Assembly: GCF_014851395.1 (NCBI RefSeq)
Contig: NW_024041150.1
Coordinates: 35,847,585-35,911,584, forward strand
Direction: 5' to 3'
DNA from: Micropterus salmoides
Lineage: Eukaryota > Chordata > Actinopteri > Centrarchiformes > Centrarchidae
DNA length: 64,000 nucleotides
A program made the position numbers and the translations under genes. Positions within the stretch are counted from its first letter, which is position 1, and each line of letters begins with the position of its first letter. The notes below the pieces were generated by a model. That model was not told where the DNA came from. It saw only the letters and a list, made by a program, of their open reading frames with translations, and ran no database searches. Positions 43,061-56,464 of the stretch are shown piece by piece.

Positions 43061-44837
43061 GAATAAACAGAGAAGTAACCTATCTACTCTCTCTAGCTAG
43101 TCTGTACTCGAGTCCAGCAATATTTGGGTCCACTGAGTTTGGTCATGTCTGAGGCTACGCGCTGCAAACCCAATTTATCATGCTGGAAACCCCAAAACCC
43201 TCGGACACTGGCAACACCTTTAGTCTACCACTAAACAGGCATGCAGACTCGCTCAGCGCAGTGAGTGAAGGACAGGCCGATGGTGGGGAGGTTAGGAGTG
43301 AGTGGTGTCTTGGATTCATTCTGATGGCTCATCATGTGACAGAGATCCACTTGCACAGAGTAAACATGCGCAAATAAATTATGGCTTGAAATTATTGTGA
43401 GGTATAAAACATGCGCCAATAGGCCTAACATGAAGAGTGGTATGGCTATAAACATGTAGCCTATGAAACAGGCTTAGTGCAAAGTCGTCTTTCCCTGCTA
43501 GGCTACAGGTGTGTTTTGTGGTCTCTTGAAAAGAGTGTGTGGCTCCCTCGTTTGTTTTTTTTATCTGTGAAGAATAGTTTTACACCACCATGTAGGCTAT
43601 TGTTTAACAGCATTTTTTCCATTGGGTAAAAATCTACTTTGAATTTTTGATTGATTTGAATTGATTGGAATCGTTTTCTCCAATAAATACTTTTGTTTGG
43701 ACTTTTAAACTGTTGTATGTTAACTACTGGTCGCATGCCTGATGGAGTCTGTAAAAACAAGCAGAACAGTAGCCTGAGGACACCTTATTCTACATTATTA
43801 TTATTATTATTATTATATTATAGCGCCTAAAAATCTCCTGACACGCTGGCAGCATTGGTAAGGATGTTAATTGATGTTCTGTGTTCTTCTACACATCCAA
43901 AAGGTCTCACACACAGGTCAGATTCATACAGTGAAACTGTTTGGAGTAAAGCAACCGTCCTCCTGATCCACCCTGAGCCTTCAGAGCGTCTAAATAATTT
44001 CAGAAGATCAAAGTTGAATTCAGCTACCTCTGTGTTTTTCAGTTCTGCTGCTCAAATAGGCTACCCCGCGACATTTGTTGACAACTTTATTGCGCACATA
44101 ACGTTTAAAATGACTGACAGCAGCCTCTCTAATTATGAAAGTAAATTGTTTAAAAACACTCAAATCAATAAAACACAAAATAAAGAACCTTAACTGGTTC
44201 ATCATTTTATTAATGCAGCACAGTGAGGATCCAGACATTAGAGAAGACGGGTCTCCAGACTGGAGTTCTGACTCTTGCTTATGATTAGAGAAGGTTTTTA
44301 TAGCACATCCACGCTTCTCTCCATATCCTTCTCTGCTTTGAGTCTGCAATTCAATCAGTCAATTGGTGTTTTTCTTGATGCGGCATTCAATGCTATTGTG
44401 ATGCGGAATTCAGACCAAACGCAAATTTAATCCAAGCAATGCTCTCCTCAGTGGGTTTTATCGCGGGCAACTGCTGAGTGTTCACACACAAGGCGATAAC
44501 GGGAATAAACACAACTCGCCATTACAACAGCTGAATGAACCCAAAGTAAACATTTGCTGCAATTACATAGCAATAAACAGATCAAACTGATGCAGAAAAA
44601 TCTATATGATGCAGATTTGTTAAACATAGGAATTCATGCTTTGTCAGGTCTGTCAGCAAGACAACAACTCGTAAAATGTTTGTTTTCTGAATGGAGTTCG
44701 AATCGATCAGGACTTGCATTGCTAACTTGGTCACAGTAAAGTCCAACGCTAGCTGGAATAAGCTTACATACACATAGCACCACCCCTTCGCCCGCCCGAG
44801 CATTGACTTTGTAAACGCACCGCCCAAACGATTGCTT
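43061..44837. other. Intergenic DNA left of the assembly gap
   Basis: Includes a short (TTA)n run at about 43796-43815. Small frames on both strands have no recognisable domain. The first coding exon of wasf3, which should encode the start of the WAVE homology domain, was looked for here and not found. Confidence 0.45.
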
Positions 44838-45337
44838 NNNNNNNNNNNNNNNNNNNNNNNNNNNNNNNNNNNNNNNNNNNNNNNNNNNNNNNNNNNNNNN
44901 NNNNNNNNNNNNNNNNNNNNNNNNNNNNNNNNNNNNNNNNNNNNNNNNNNNNNNNNNNNNNNNNNNNNNNNNNNNNNNNNNNNNNNNNNNNNNNNNNNNN
45001 NNNNNNNNNNNNNNNNNNNNNNNNNNNNNNNNNNNNNNNNNNNNNNNNNNNNNNNNNNNNNNNNNNNNNNNNNNNNNNNNNNNNNNNNNNNNNNNNNNNN
45101 NNNNNNNNNNNNNNNNNNNNNNNNNNNNNNNNNNNNNNNNNNNNNNNNNNNNNNNNNNNNNNNNNNNNNNNNNNNNNNNNNNNNNNNNNNNNNNNNNNNN
45201 NNNNNNNNNNNNNNNNNNNNNNNNNNNNNNNNNNNNNNNNNNNNNNNNNNNNNNNNNNNNNNNNNNNNNNNNNNNNNNNNNNNNNNNNNNNNNNNNNNNN
45301 NNNNNNNNNNNNNNNNNNNNNNNNNNNNNNNNNNNNN
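44838..45337. other. Assembly gap (500 N)
   Basis: Exactly 500 unknown bases; the round number suggests a placeholder rather than a measured gap. Frames that run through it are artefacts. It may hide the missing 5' coding exon of wasf3. Confidence 0.99.
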
Positions 45338-46576
45338 CAGTGGTCAAAGGTCACTGTGACCTCAAACAATGCATTATTGGCCATTAATCCAGAAGTGGCA
45401 GTAATTATGACAAAGCTTCACACAGATAATGTTAATACAGCGATGATGTGATGACGTCAACTTCACCATGTCATCTAATGTCCTGGAAAAATATCCATTA
45501 TTTTTGGGGCCATTATTCAACTCAGGACCAGAAGGGGAGATTGAGCCCATATTCACAGTTGGTCGGACACTGAGTAGTTGACCCTTATGACTCAAAGGTG
45601 TGACATTAGACAGGTTTTTAGCGATGAATTGAGCCATTCCTGATTCGCACGCATGTTTACTGGGACGGCATAATGAGTGAACAATAACTAGCCCAGTACG
45701 CGCTTTCACTTCCTGCCTCAGTCTCATTTCGAGCATCGGTGGAATCGTGTGACTACAAACACTGTATTGAAGTGCGCCAAGCTAATCATGATCCAGTGAG
45801 TGAGTGAGTGAGTGAGTGGGTTTCACCTACATGCATCTAAAATTGCCAGGAGAAACAAAAGCACCATATTTTGTGCAGCTATACTCCAGAGGAATCCATC
45901 TTTACATAGTAATGAAGTACATCTATACCTGTTTAGCCAGTAATCAGTTCAACAAAGTATATCAATGGGTCAATGGAAAACGTAATTAGCGCATTTGTCA
46001 ATAATGAAAACAGCCGTTGACAACTTGCCAGATGTTTTATGAGGAAGGAAAAACATTCAACAAGTTTATTAGGCTTGAAGGATACAAGGAGGAACAATAC
46101 ATTTGGTTAGAAGCACTGAATATAAATTAACCGCATTAATGTGATGAAATATTCTAAACTCAAGGTTCACTTACTTTTTGTAGAGCTTTCAACAGTAATC
46201 TTACTGCCTTCTTTAGTTTGGAAATTGCCGAAGTGTCACCATGTGATCCAACTGTGGAATTTTGGTCAGGTGAAACTGATCCACTTTCTTTTGCTAAAGT
46301 CAGGTCAATGAGAGCTTGTCTGGGTATAAAACAACCACCATATTTTAATGTCATAAAATCGACACCACAATATCAGCGTCTTTTCAAAAGAATGTGTCAT
46401 TGTCCCGGCTGTTTTTACTCCTTGACAGTATTAAAGATATGTGAGGCAGAGCTCAGCTGGCGGATGTGGAAGTGTGGATGTACTCTGTTAACTTACCCAG
46501 GATGAAAGAATATTCTATGATAAATAAACTACAATATCAAACCTAACCATGTGTGTCTCCCTGTGTTTCGGTCCAG
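45338..46576. other. Likely wasf3 intron, repeat-bearing
   Basis: Starts with TGGTCAAAGGTCACTGTGACC, a motif of a dispersed fish repeat that extends to about 45480. A (GAGT)n run is at 45797-45820. No coding exon of wasf3 is visible. Confidence 0.4.
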
Positions 46577-46861
46577 GTCGCCATGCAGAGGACATTTTCG
46601 GAGAACTGTTTAATGAAGCCAACAGCTTCTACCTGAGGATGAGCAGCCTGCAGGAGAGAGTGGACCAGCTGGCCGTGAAAGTCACCCAGCTCGACTCCAC
46701 TGTGGAGGAAGGTAGGGACACTGTGTGTGTGTGTGTGCGCGCTCGTGTCTGTGTGCACATGTTTGTCTTTGTGCAGATGTGTGTATGTGTGAACAGCTTG
46801 TTCCACTTTCCCTGTTTGATGTCTGTCTGCTTCATCCTTATGTCACTATCTCCATATCCAC

Positions 46862-46900
<39 letters not shown>

Positions 46901-49900
46901 GCACCATCTGAGTGTGTTTTGCGAACAGACAGACACTCAGGCATGCATTTCTAAAAGGCTTTTTAAAGGGTGTGTGTGTGGTGTGTATACAGAGTCACAA
47001 TCATTATCTCTGTCATTAAGCGTTCACTAACTCTAAAGGTCAGTTGTGTTAATGCAGTAATTGATAGGCCTACAGACACACACACAATAACAAATGCTCA
47101 CAGTCAGACTGGGCTGTGATTACAGGAGGATTTTAGAGCTATAGAGCTAGACTATGGTGGCCCCAAAGGCTCAAACTGAACTTTAATGTGAGATGTGAGA
47201 AACCCCTAATCTAGGGCTCTTTTCTCCCTGCCCTTCCTCATTTGCTCTCTGCTTCCTTCCTTCACGTCCCTCCTTTTCTCTTTTTTCCTTTCTTGAGAAC
47301 TCTCTTTTCTCTCTTCTTTTGCTCCTTTTATTTCCTCATTCTCTTGTTTTTCTCCCTCCTCCATCTCACCCCTTTTATTTCCTTTTAGTTCCTGCACTCT
47401 GTTTCCCCATCCATTTCTCTTCTAATCGTTTTCACTTCTCTCCCTCCTTCCCTGCATACCTCCCTCATTGTCCTCCTTCTTCCGTATTCTTCCATTTTCT
47501 TCTTTTCTTTACTTTCCCTTTTGTCTCTGTTTCTCTTTGTCCATTTTCTCTCCATATGTCTTTCTAGCCCAAACCCTCTCTTATTCTCTCTCTGCCATCT
47601 TCTTTTCTCTCCCCCCTCCAGTGTTTCTTTCTTTCTCTGTTTCGTTTCCTTTTTTCTTCTTTCATCACTCTCTCACTCCAACCTACCCTCCCAGTTCTTT
47701 TTTATTTTTCCTCCATTCCTTCAATATCCTTATTCCAACTCTGTTTCATTTCTTCTTATTCTCATTCTTTTTAAATCCCCAACCCTAAACCACTCTTCCT
47801 GTAACACCCTCTTCTTCTCTGACTCCTTTATGTGTATTTCTTTCTCTCCTTTTCTCAGACTTCTCCCCACTTTCCCTCTGTCTCTCTCTTTTATCCTCTC
47901 TTCCTCCCACTTCCATTTTTTTTCTCCATGTTTTCCTTCTTTTCCCTGTTCTCCATCATCTCTATCACTTGCCTTCTCTCTCAGTCTTTCTGGTTCTCTT
48001 TCTCTCTTTCCTTGCTGATCCTGCCTAGTCATTCTGCAGTACGGCGGGCTCAGACAGACAGCATCACATAGAGCAGCGCAGACAGGGATGAAAAGGAAAA
48101 GCTCAGCACTCCTCTGTCTTATCCTCCTCCTCGCTTCCTCTCCCACACCTCCCCCGCCTCCCCCCTGCCCATACTCTTTCATCTCTTCTCTCCTCCTTTG
48201 TCCATCTCCATGCCTCTTCCTCCTACGTACAAGCAAATTCATCTGTCCTTTCGGTTCTTACCACACATTCACTCTTCCTTCTCTCTCTTCTCACTTTCCT
48301 GACTGTTTCACTCACTCCTGCCTTCTCCTCCTTCACCTTTCTCTTGGTCTCTTTCTCCAAACTGGCAGGCAAGTGACACCATGAATGTTTTATGACACAC
48401 AGGAAGAAAGGAAGTAAGGGACAATTAATGGATGAAAGAAGAAAGGGACAATGAAAGGAGGAAGGATGGAAGAGACAATTAAAGAAAGGAGGGAAGGAAA
48501 GGAGGAATAAATAAAGGGAGGAAAGAAGGAAAAGGGGAGGAAGGAATGAATATTTAAGGAATCAAAATGTTTATTTGCTGAGCAAGTTATTAAATAGAAC
48601 AAATTACATTAGAGAAACATTTATTTTGCTTTGAAATATATGCTTTCTATCCATGATTGTTGTTTTTTTCCCATTAAAAAAAATAGCATTCAATCAGCAA
48701 ATTGGGTTTACATCCTATTCTACATTATACGTCTCCAGAGCCTCACCATTAAGCACTCATCTCATTGGTTGTTGGGTTTCATCTCTAATTGCTGCTCAAA
48801 AATGCAATTGGATGTGAGCTTGCAAAACACAAGTTCATGTGAATGTTCAGCAGTAGAAAAGAGAGACTGTACATTGCGTTTCACTTCGCATGCAGATGAC
48901 TCCGGCAAATCGCATTTTCACATTCATGCGTCAAACCGTAACACCTCGAGTAACACAACTTGTATTTCAGGAGCCTTTTAAAGCCTCCTTTTACTTGGAT
49001 GGCACTAACGAGATGTTTCCTGTATGATGTTGCACATTCTTCCTGGCATTAAAATGATTATTAAAACCATCGAAATAAATTCAGGTAAATGCAGCAGGAA
49101 GGCAACTGCGAGCCATGTCAGTCCCTTCGTCAGACTTTTTAATACATGAATCTGGTTATTAGCAGTAATAAACATAATTTACATTAATGTACATGCGAGG
49201 AAGAAGAGTGTTAAAATCAGAGTGCAAGACAGTGCTGGGAGACAGGGGGCTAGAGGAGGTAGAGAGCGTATTAGCGAGAGAGAGACCGTGTGTGTGTGTG
49301 TGTGTGTGTGTTGAGCTTGAGGTCTCTTTGAAGATGTGTCTGAATGAAAGTTGCATTAGCTACTAGTTTTGTGGATTATTCATTTGGCCGCAGGGACAGA
49401 AGCTTAGGAAGGAAAGATCAAACACCGAGCAGACAGGAGTGTGCTTGGACTGCAGAATCTGCACACACACAAACACACACACTGATGAAACAGCTGATCG
49501 CTCTTTATTGTTTGAGGAATATATCCTGGCAGTCAGAGGTTAAACTTGACATTTTTAATAATGTTGTTGTTGCAGAAGAGACAGTCAAGTAAATCACTGG
49601 TAGGTACATATGTCACATTAACACGTGTTAACCTTATTACTGTACACACTGGGCTGATGTCCACTGAACCGGTGTGTGTGTGTGGGGGGGGGGGGGGTGT
49701 CTGTGTGTGTGCGTGCGTGCGTGCCTGTACTTAGCCATCTGGTAGATCCTGGATAGCATTGCTGTACTGTAGTGTTAAATCTCTTCTGGGGTTAAGGGAT
49801 TGACACACATACATGCAGTATTATCTCCATCTCTCACTTGACACACACACACTTACTGGCTCCTGTTATATGTAGACAAATCATATTGTCACACAGTCCG

Positions 49901-52900
49901 CATCATAGACTGTATATAAAGATGGACGAAGTGTCTCCACTTCTCCCGCTGTACAAAAGTGAAGCCAAAATATCCCATAAATAGGCGCTGCAATCTTGCA
50001 CTGGTAATGTCATTTGGAGCCAAAGTCACTGTGGGGGTGGACCCTAGTGATCAGACTACAGTAGCCAGGGCTGGATTGGTAATCTGGCATACCGGGCAAA
50101 AAAAAACGGTCCCATAAAGCACAGACAGTGGCCCATTGGGTAATTTTCTGCACTGACGCTGGGCCGGCCCAATCACATCTCTGCAATGTCACCTCTCAGT
50201 GTTTCATCACACCCCTAATCTGACCCCCTAAATGGAATGATTGTGGTTCTCACTTCGTCTTCGTTGCTGCACGTCTTAAATAGGGATGAAACGATTACCC
50301 GGTTTAACGGTAAACCATGGTAAAATTCCCGACGGTTATTATTAACGTACACATTTTAATTACCATGATAACCGGGTACAGTTAACCACGCTATTATAAT
50401 CTCACGGCAAACACTGTCCAGCGTCTCTCAGAAACAGGCGCAGAATGCAACGTGGGTTTGTTTGGGTCAATGACAACACGGCGGAAGACAATGCTGTGGA
50501 GATTTTTCTGTCACTCTGATGTCCGGTGGTATTTTAGTTTTAATGAGAGCGCTGAGGGAAACTTGATTGAAGTAAATAACCTTATAATGAACGCAGGGTG
50601 AGTTAACTTTTAGCTTTGGTTTGTCTCTGACTTGCTAACAGTGTGTAAACTGAAGCTCTCAGTGTTGCTGCTCTTGTAAAAACGCTACACGTTGTTCTGC
50701 TGCTGTGAGCGTCGTGTGTCAGCAGAGTCTATTCGTCCACTGCACATGATAACACGTTACGCAGTTTAGTCAACCAACCAGCATATCTAGAAACGCTACA
50801 GACTGCTCTGTATTTATGTCAGTTGTTGGTCTTATTGCAGTTATTATCACTGTCTTCTAAAGAATTTGTTTTCATGTAATTGTCCACGGGTTCATTGTAT
50901 TACCTATATAATATAAAAACTTGATAATGCACACGTAGATGATTTTCATTTGTTTACAAAAGGTATTTGCTGTTATTTTATTTTTTATGCAAACAAAATG
51001 GCATTGTATTTGTACTTTTCAATATAAAACTTGTTGAAATGGTTTCAGTGTTTGTATCAGTACATTTTAATATATTTTGGCACATTTTACCATTATAACG
51101 GTGATAATTTTGGTCACTATAATCGTGATATGAAATTTTTATACCGTTTCATCCCTAGTCTTAAAATCCTTCTGGCCAGTAACGTTACAGTTAGTGACGC
51201 AAAACTAATGGCTGTACTTTGGTACTCCCTTTTTTCATTAAAATTCAAGTTTCAGTCAAACAATTTCTTTACAGAGTAAATTAATTCCAAGCAGGGACCT
51301 CCTGGTCTGAAAAGTGAAACCAATGCTTAAGTGCCTTAAACCTGCATTATTTCTAATGGCCAGTAGAAGGTGTCGTACTGTATGTAAGCTTGTGATAAAA
51401 TTACCCTACTATTTCTCACTAGATTTATTACCTCAGTAACCACTTTTCTAATGAGTTTGTGGTCTCAGTTGCTAGTTTCAAGTCTTCTTCAACACAGCAT
51501 GATGTTCTTGTGGTAAATTATTGTCCTATTTAGAGGAAAATAGATGATAAAGCAGTGTATACAGCGTGGCTTCCTTCTGATTGACAAATTTTTACTAAGG
51601 CAAACTGTCATGCATAGCAATGCATATACCTCCCCAGCCCCACCTCTCATTGAAATATGGTCAGTTCTGGTTCCAAAAGGCCAAAATGCCAAACTCAAGG
51701 CTTTACGACTGTAGTCCACTAACCAATGGGTGATCCACTTATTTTATTTTAATTGCTAACTACCAATCACCTGATTTTTTCCCAAATAGCTAACTTTAGA
51801 CTGTTTGTTGTCTTAGCTAGCAAGCTAACACACAGCTGTCAATCATGATGCCGCACCCCCTTTTTAATAGCATGAAATAACTAATTCAAACCAAACATAT
51901 CAGAAAATTAAGATTTGAACAGACACCAGTACTTCATAACTATCTAAAATAACAGAAACCATCTTAACGTGGCCCATGTCCCTTCCGCTGAAATGGAGGG
52001 GGCCTTTATGACCTATAATCCTGCCAGCCACCAGGGGGCGAACAAGATGTTTTGGTTTCACTTTTGGGGAGGTACCATGTCTTCTTTCTTTATATACAGT
52101 CTATGGTACCAACACTTACACAGTCATGCTGTCATGCTTCTCTGTGTGAGGGTGTGTGTGGGTGTGTGTGTTTGAGTGCATATGTTTTATCTTGTTTCTA
52201 TATGCATGTGTAGTGTGTTATTTTAGGCACTTACAACCACATAGCTGATGATTTAATTTTTTTTATTTTTCCCAAATTCATGTGGGACTTGTTAAATCCT
52301 GAACAGTTAATCATATAATTATGATCTGCACATTGCAGAATTACAGCAAATAGTTCTGTCAAATATGCATATTAAACGTGTCTCCAGGAATTATCTTGTT
52401 ATTTGGAGTTGTTATTTCTAAACTTGTCTTCAATCCCTCCATTTCTCTGTCCTTTTTTTCTCATTCCAGTCTCCCTGCAGGACATAAACATGAGGAAGGC
52501 CTTTAAGAGTAGCACCATCCAGGACCAGCAGGTGGTGTCGAGGACCTCCGTCCCCAACCCTGTGGTGGAGATGTACCATCGCTGTGACAAACCTCCTCCA
52601 CTCAACATTCTCAGCCCGTATAGGTCAGTAATTTAATACAACTGTATTATATTGGTAGTTTAAAAATCTGTTTGGTTTGCAGAGTTGTGCCAATTCTGCA
52701 TATTCCTCTTTTTAATATGAGATTTTTCTATGAGATTTAAGGTAGTCACACAAAGTTTTAGTCATAAATTACTAACAGGATTGGCAGCTGCTTCCAAACT
52801 TAGTGCTTAAAGGTCAAATGTGTAATAGGGCAATGTCTACAAAATTGCCATCAGACGATGTCTACAGTGAAACATTGTGATGGGTGATGACATCGGGTGA

Positions 52901-55900
52901 GGCAGGGTGTAGCGGTCGTCTTATAAAGGCATGTGTTTCACACAGACACTCGTCATGTTGCGAGCCATGTTTCTACAGTAGCCCAAATGAACAAACTGCT
53001 CTACAGAGAGTGTTTCGTCACTACGTTGAATATGTACCAAGAAGAAGAAGAAATAGTAGTAGTAATAGTAGTCTGGTTTGTTAGAAGTAAGAAGAGATGT
53101 GAAATTTGGGCAAATGGAGGAGCACACGTGTAATTTAGCACAAAAACCGACGGGGCGTGTTTGCCACGGTAGTTTTGCTTGGAAAGGGAGGGGTGAGCAG
53201 TGAGTGAGTTGTTGGTTGCAATTCGCAACCTTCACCATGAGATGCCACTAAAACTTACACACTCAACCTTTAAGTAGAGCTAAAGCTTTGCCGGTTTATT
53301 GCAACAGTATTGCTTCAGTGACAACAAAGAAGAAAACATGTGAAAAACCATTAGTTTCTGTAAATTGTCCAATTAAGTAAAAATGGCCCAGAACCTACAA
53401 TGATGGTTTTATACCTTTCAGGCACGGATCACACAGGTAGTTTGATTAACCTCAAACTATTTGAATTGTTAATGGTTACATCTGTGAGTTGATCAAATGT
53501 TAATAACATATTTAGCAGCACATACCCATTTAGCCTGGAATATGGACAGAAAAGCTCAGCAACATGCTTCAGCTATTCAAAAAGACAAAATGTAAGAACC
53601 ATTAGCTTAGCAGAACAAAGGCTAGCTGGGTGAGGGGGCAGGAGTTCAGCTGTCTGCTGCTCCGACTTCATTATTGGTTATTACTCACGTGGCTATGTGC
53701 TCTGTCTTCATACATACCAGTCACTCTTCTAAATCTTCTAAATCATTGTCTGATGTCGGGATCCCAATAAACCTTCTGGTTTCAACACAACCTCTTTGGT
53801 GATTCAATAAATAATATAATTTATGTATTGACTCTGGTGTTCAACACAGATTAAGTATTAAGTATGTTGGTCCATTAGCTATTCAATACATTAGTGTTGA
53901 CATTTTGTTGCATCTGCTCCTTAAGCACTCACACATCAGGCTCCATTTTTGTTCCATCTTGCCTCCAACGCAAATCCTATTTACCCGGCACCCCCAACCC
54001 TGCCTTTATCCTTGCTTTCCATCGATCCAAATATTTTTACTGTATTTCACCCACCATCTCTCTTTTCCTCCGTGCAGGGACGACAAGAAGGATGCACTGA
54101 AGTTCTACACGGACCCCTCTTACTTCTTCAACCTGTGGAAGGAGAAGATGCTGCAGGCCACAGAGGACAAACGCAAGGAGAAGCGACGGCAGAAGGTATG
54201 GGTGTGCGTATGCGTTAGTGTGTGCTGGTGGAGTTCACTTGTAGGTGAATGGATTTGTGAGTGCATGTCGGGGGACTTCTGTATGTGTGTCATTGGACAA
54301 TTGCAGTGGGCAAGATGTGTGTGAGGAAGTGTGACAGAACAGTAAATACAATTCATCTTCTGCTTTAGTTTGCTAATCTATCTTTTCCTGCCTAGTTGTG
54401 TCTTTTATTTATGCTGTTATTTCATTTTCTTACTGTACTCCCCATTTAGCTTTGCTTTGTTGTGTACTTGGTTATTGATACAGCAGCAGTTGGGCAGGCT
54501 CATTATCCACAGACAAATAAATGGCCAAAGGGGTTTATACGTTGTGCCATAAACATAAAATCAAGTCATAAAACATATTTATATGACGATGTAGCTCCTA
54601 GATAATATACAGAGCTATTATAGTGCAGTCTTGTGTCGTAATCAGACTTTTTTTACAGAAGTAATGTTGACATGCCGCGGTAGAAAAAGCCTGGCGTAAA
54701 ATTAAAGATGGCTGAATTCTATGTAGCCGCTTCATTTTAAGGGTCCTGGTATTTTGCATGCTGGCAGACACTGTCATGGCTTACTGGGACAGAACAGAGA
54801 CATTGTTAATGTTATTGGTAACATCTGTTTTTATTGCTATAACATTGTGTGTGCTCACATGTGTAACACTGTGTTAGATCAATTTGGCATCTTAAAATTT
54901 AGGTTTTCATTTGTTGTTCTCAAGTCAGGTTTTATGTGTTAATTGTGTCTTAAATCTGGTTTATTTTTTTTTTTGCATTTCGTGTCTGAAAATGTGTCTG
55001 AAAATAAAAATTGTGCTTATACCATATGCACATATATCTATGTATTGCAAAGAACACGTTATAGGTTTATGATGCAGTAGCTCTATAATGTAGAACCCGT
55101 GGTACGTAATTTGTCTTTTTTGTAAGAGCTGAGAGGGAATATAACCTAACCTGAATAAAACATTTTTGCCAAACAAGTACAGTTTGGATAGCAGAGATGA
55201 TATTTGACTCTTATTCTGTGTTTGTGCTTTATACCAGTGTGAGGTATGGATAGTTAGCGCTATATTTATTGGATACTAAAGGCTACAAGCTACACGGACA
55301 GTACAGAGTGGACGAGCAGCAGGAGGTTCAGTCATTCAGGCGAAGGGGGAAAGAATTATAACTGTGTTATGATCATTTCTGACAGCTCTGTCTTCCCCGT
55401 TAGTTCACTTTAAAACTCTTTTGGACAGTCGCTAGGTGTTCATTTAGACCAACATAATTGGCATAGAGATTTAAATATTTCAGAGCTTTCAGTATTCCCC
55501 TTTGATTCAAGTCACTTGAAAGTGCTACACTTCTCTCCATCAGTTCTTTCAACAGTCATTCTTCACACCCCTGAACAGCTGCTGCTGTATGTTTGCTGCA
55601 CTTTGTCAATATTTCTGTTCAATTTAATGCTGCTCACATTTTTCTGTTCCCTCCCTTCAACCTGCAAACTTGGCAGAATAAAATTACTTTACAAACAAAG
55701 TAGTTTTGAGTTTTCACTCTCAAACAAATAACAGGTTTGAATACCCGGGGAAGCTCGGCTGCAGAAGGATCGCTCATCCTCTTTCTTTCCCTTCGTCCTT
55801 CCTTTTTCTATTTTTTTCAATAGTGTTACCTCGCCTTCCAAGGCACATACACCGCCCTTCCTCCTCCTCCTCCTCCTCCTCCTCTGCTCAGTCTTAACAC

Positions 55901-56424
55901 ACCAGCTTGTCTTTCTCCCATGTTTCCATAGGGCTGTCCGGCCCACCCTGACAGGCCCCACTCCAGACAGGCCCCACCCAGGAGCCCCCTGTCCATCTCT
56001 GTAAGACAACCCCCGACCCCCAGCCTGCTCTCTCCTGCCCCCCTACTTTCCCCCTGCACACCCCACTAACACAATTACACACTCACCTGTTATAGAGGAT
56101 GTAACAACTCAGGTAAGACACACAGATGCACACAGAGGGAAACACAAATATTCAGCACAAAACAGGCCTGTGGTTGTGTTTCACTAATATTCACAAACAC
56201 AGATACACACAGACACACCTTCCCTTCTGTTTGTATCCGTGTGTGTCACGTTGCTTTAGCTTGTCACCTCACCTCTCTCTAACCCGCTGGGTTTGGTTTG
56301 GTTCCTGTCTTGTGTTTTAATACGTTTTGGCTTTGTTGTCCATCGTCTACTTGTGCGTGCGTGTGTGTGGGTGTGGGTGTGCCCAATAGTGACTGGGTGC
56401 TGAGTAGACTAGTGCGTGTGTGTG

Positions 56425-56464
<40 letters not shown>

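Larger units (their letters stand above)
49904..52105. mobile_element. TIR element with CATAGACTGTATATAAAGA ends, carrying nested insertions
   Basis: The left end CATAGACTGTATATAAAGA (49904) and its exact reverse complement at the right (ending at 52105) enclose 2.2 kb in wasf3 intron DNA. Next to the right end is AGCCACCAGGGGGCGA, typical of this dispersed teleost repeat. Its inner part (51345-51560) matches 30890-31240. It contains a hAT fragment (about 50066-50180) and a complete hAT (50281-51157). No target-site duplication could be read. Confidence 0.65.

Noticed and set aside
44634..45384. Frames crossing the run of N
   Set aside because: They exist only because N is not read as a stop.
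47468..48242. Long Ser/Phe/Leu- and Arg/Glu-rich frames on both strands
   Set aside because: Produced by the polypyrimidine tract, which rarely contains stop codons in any frame.
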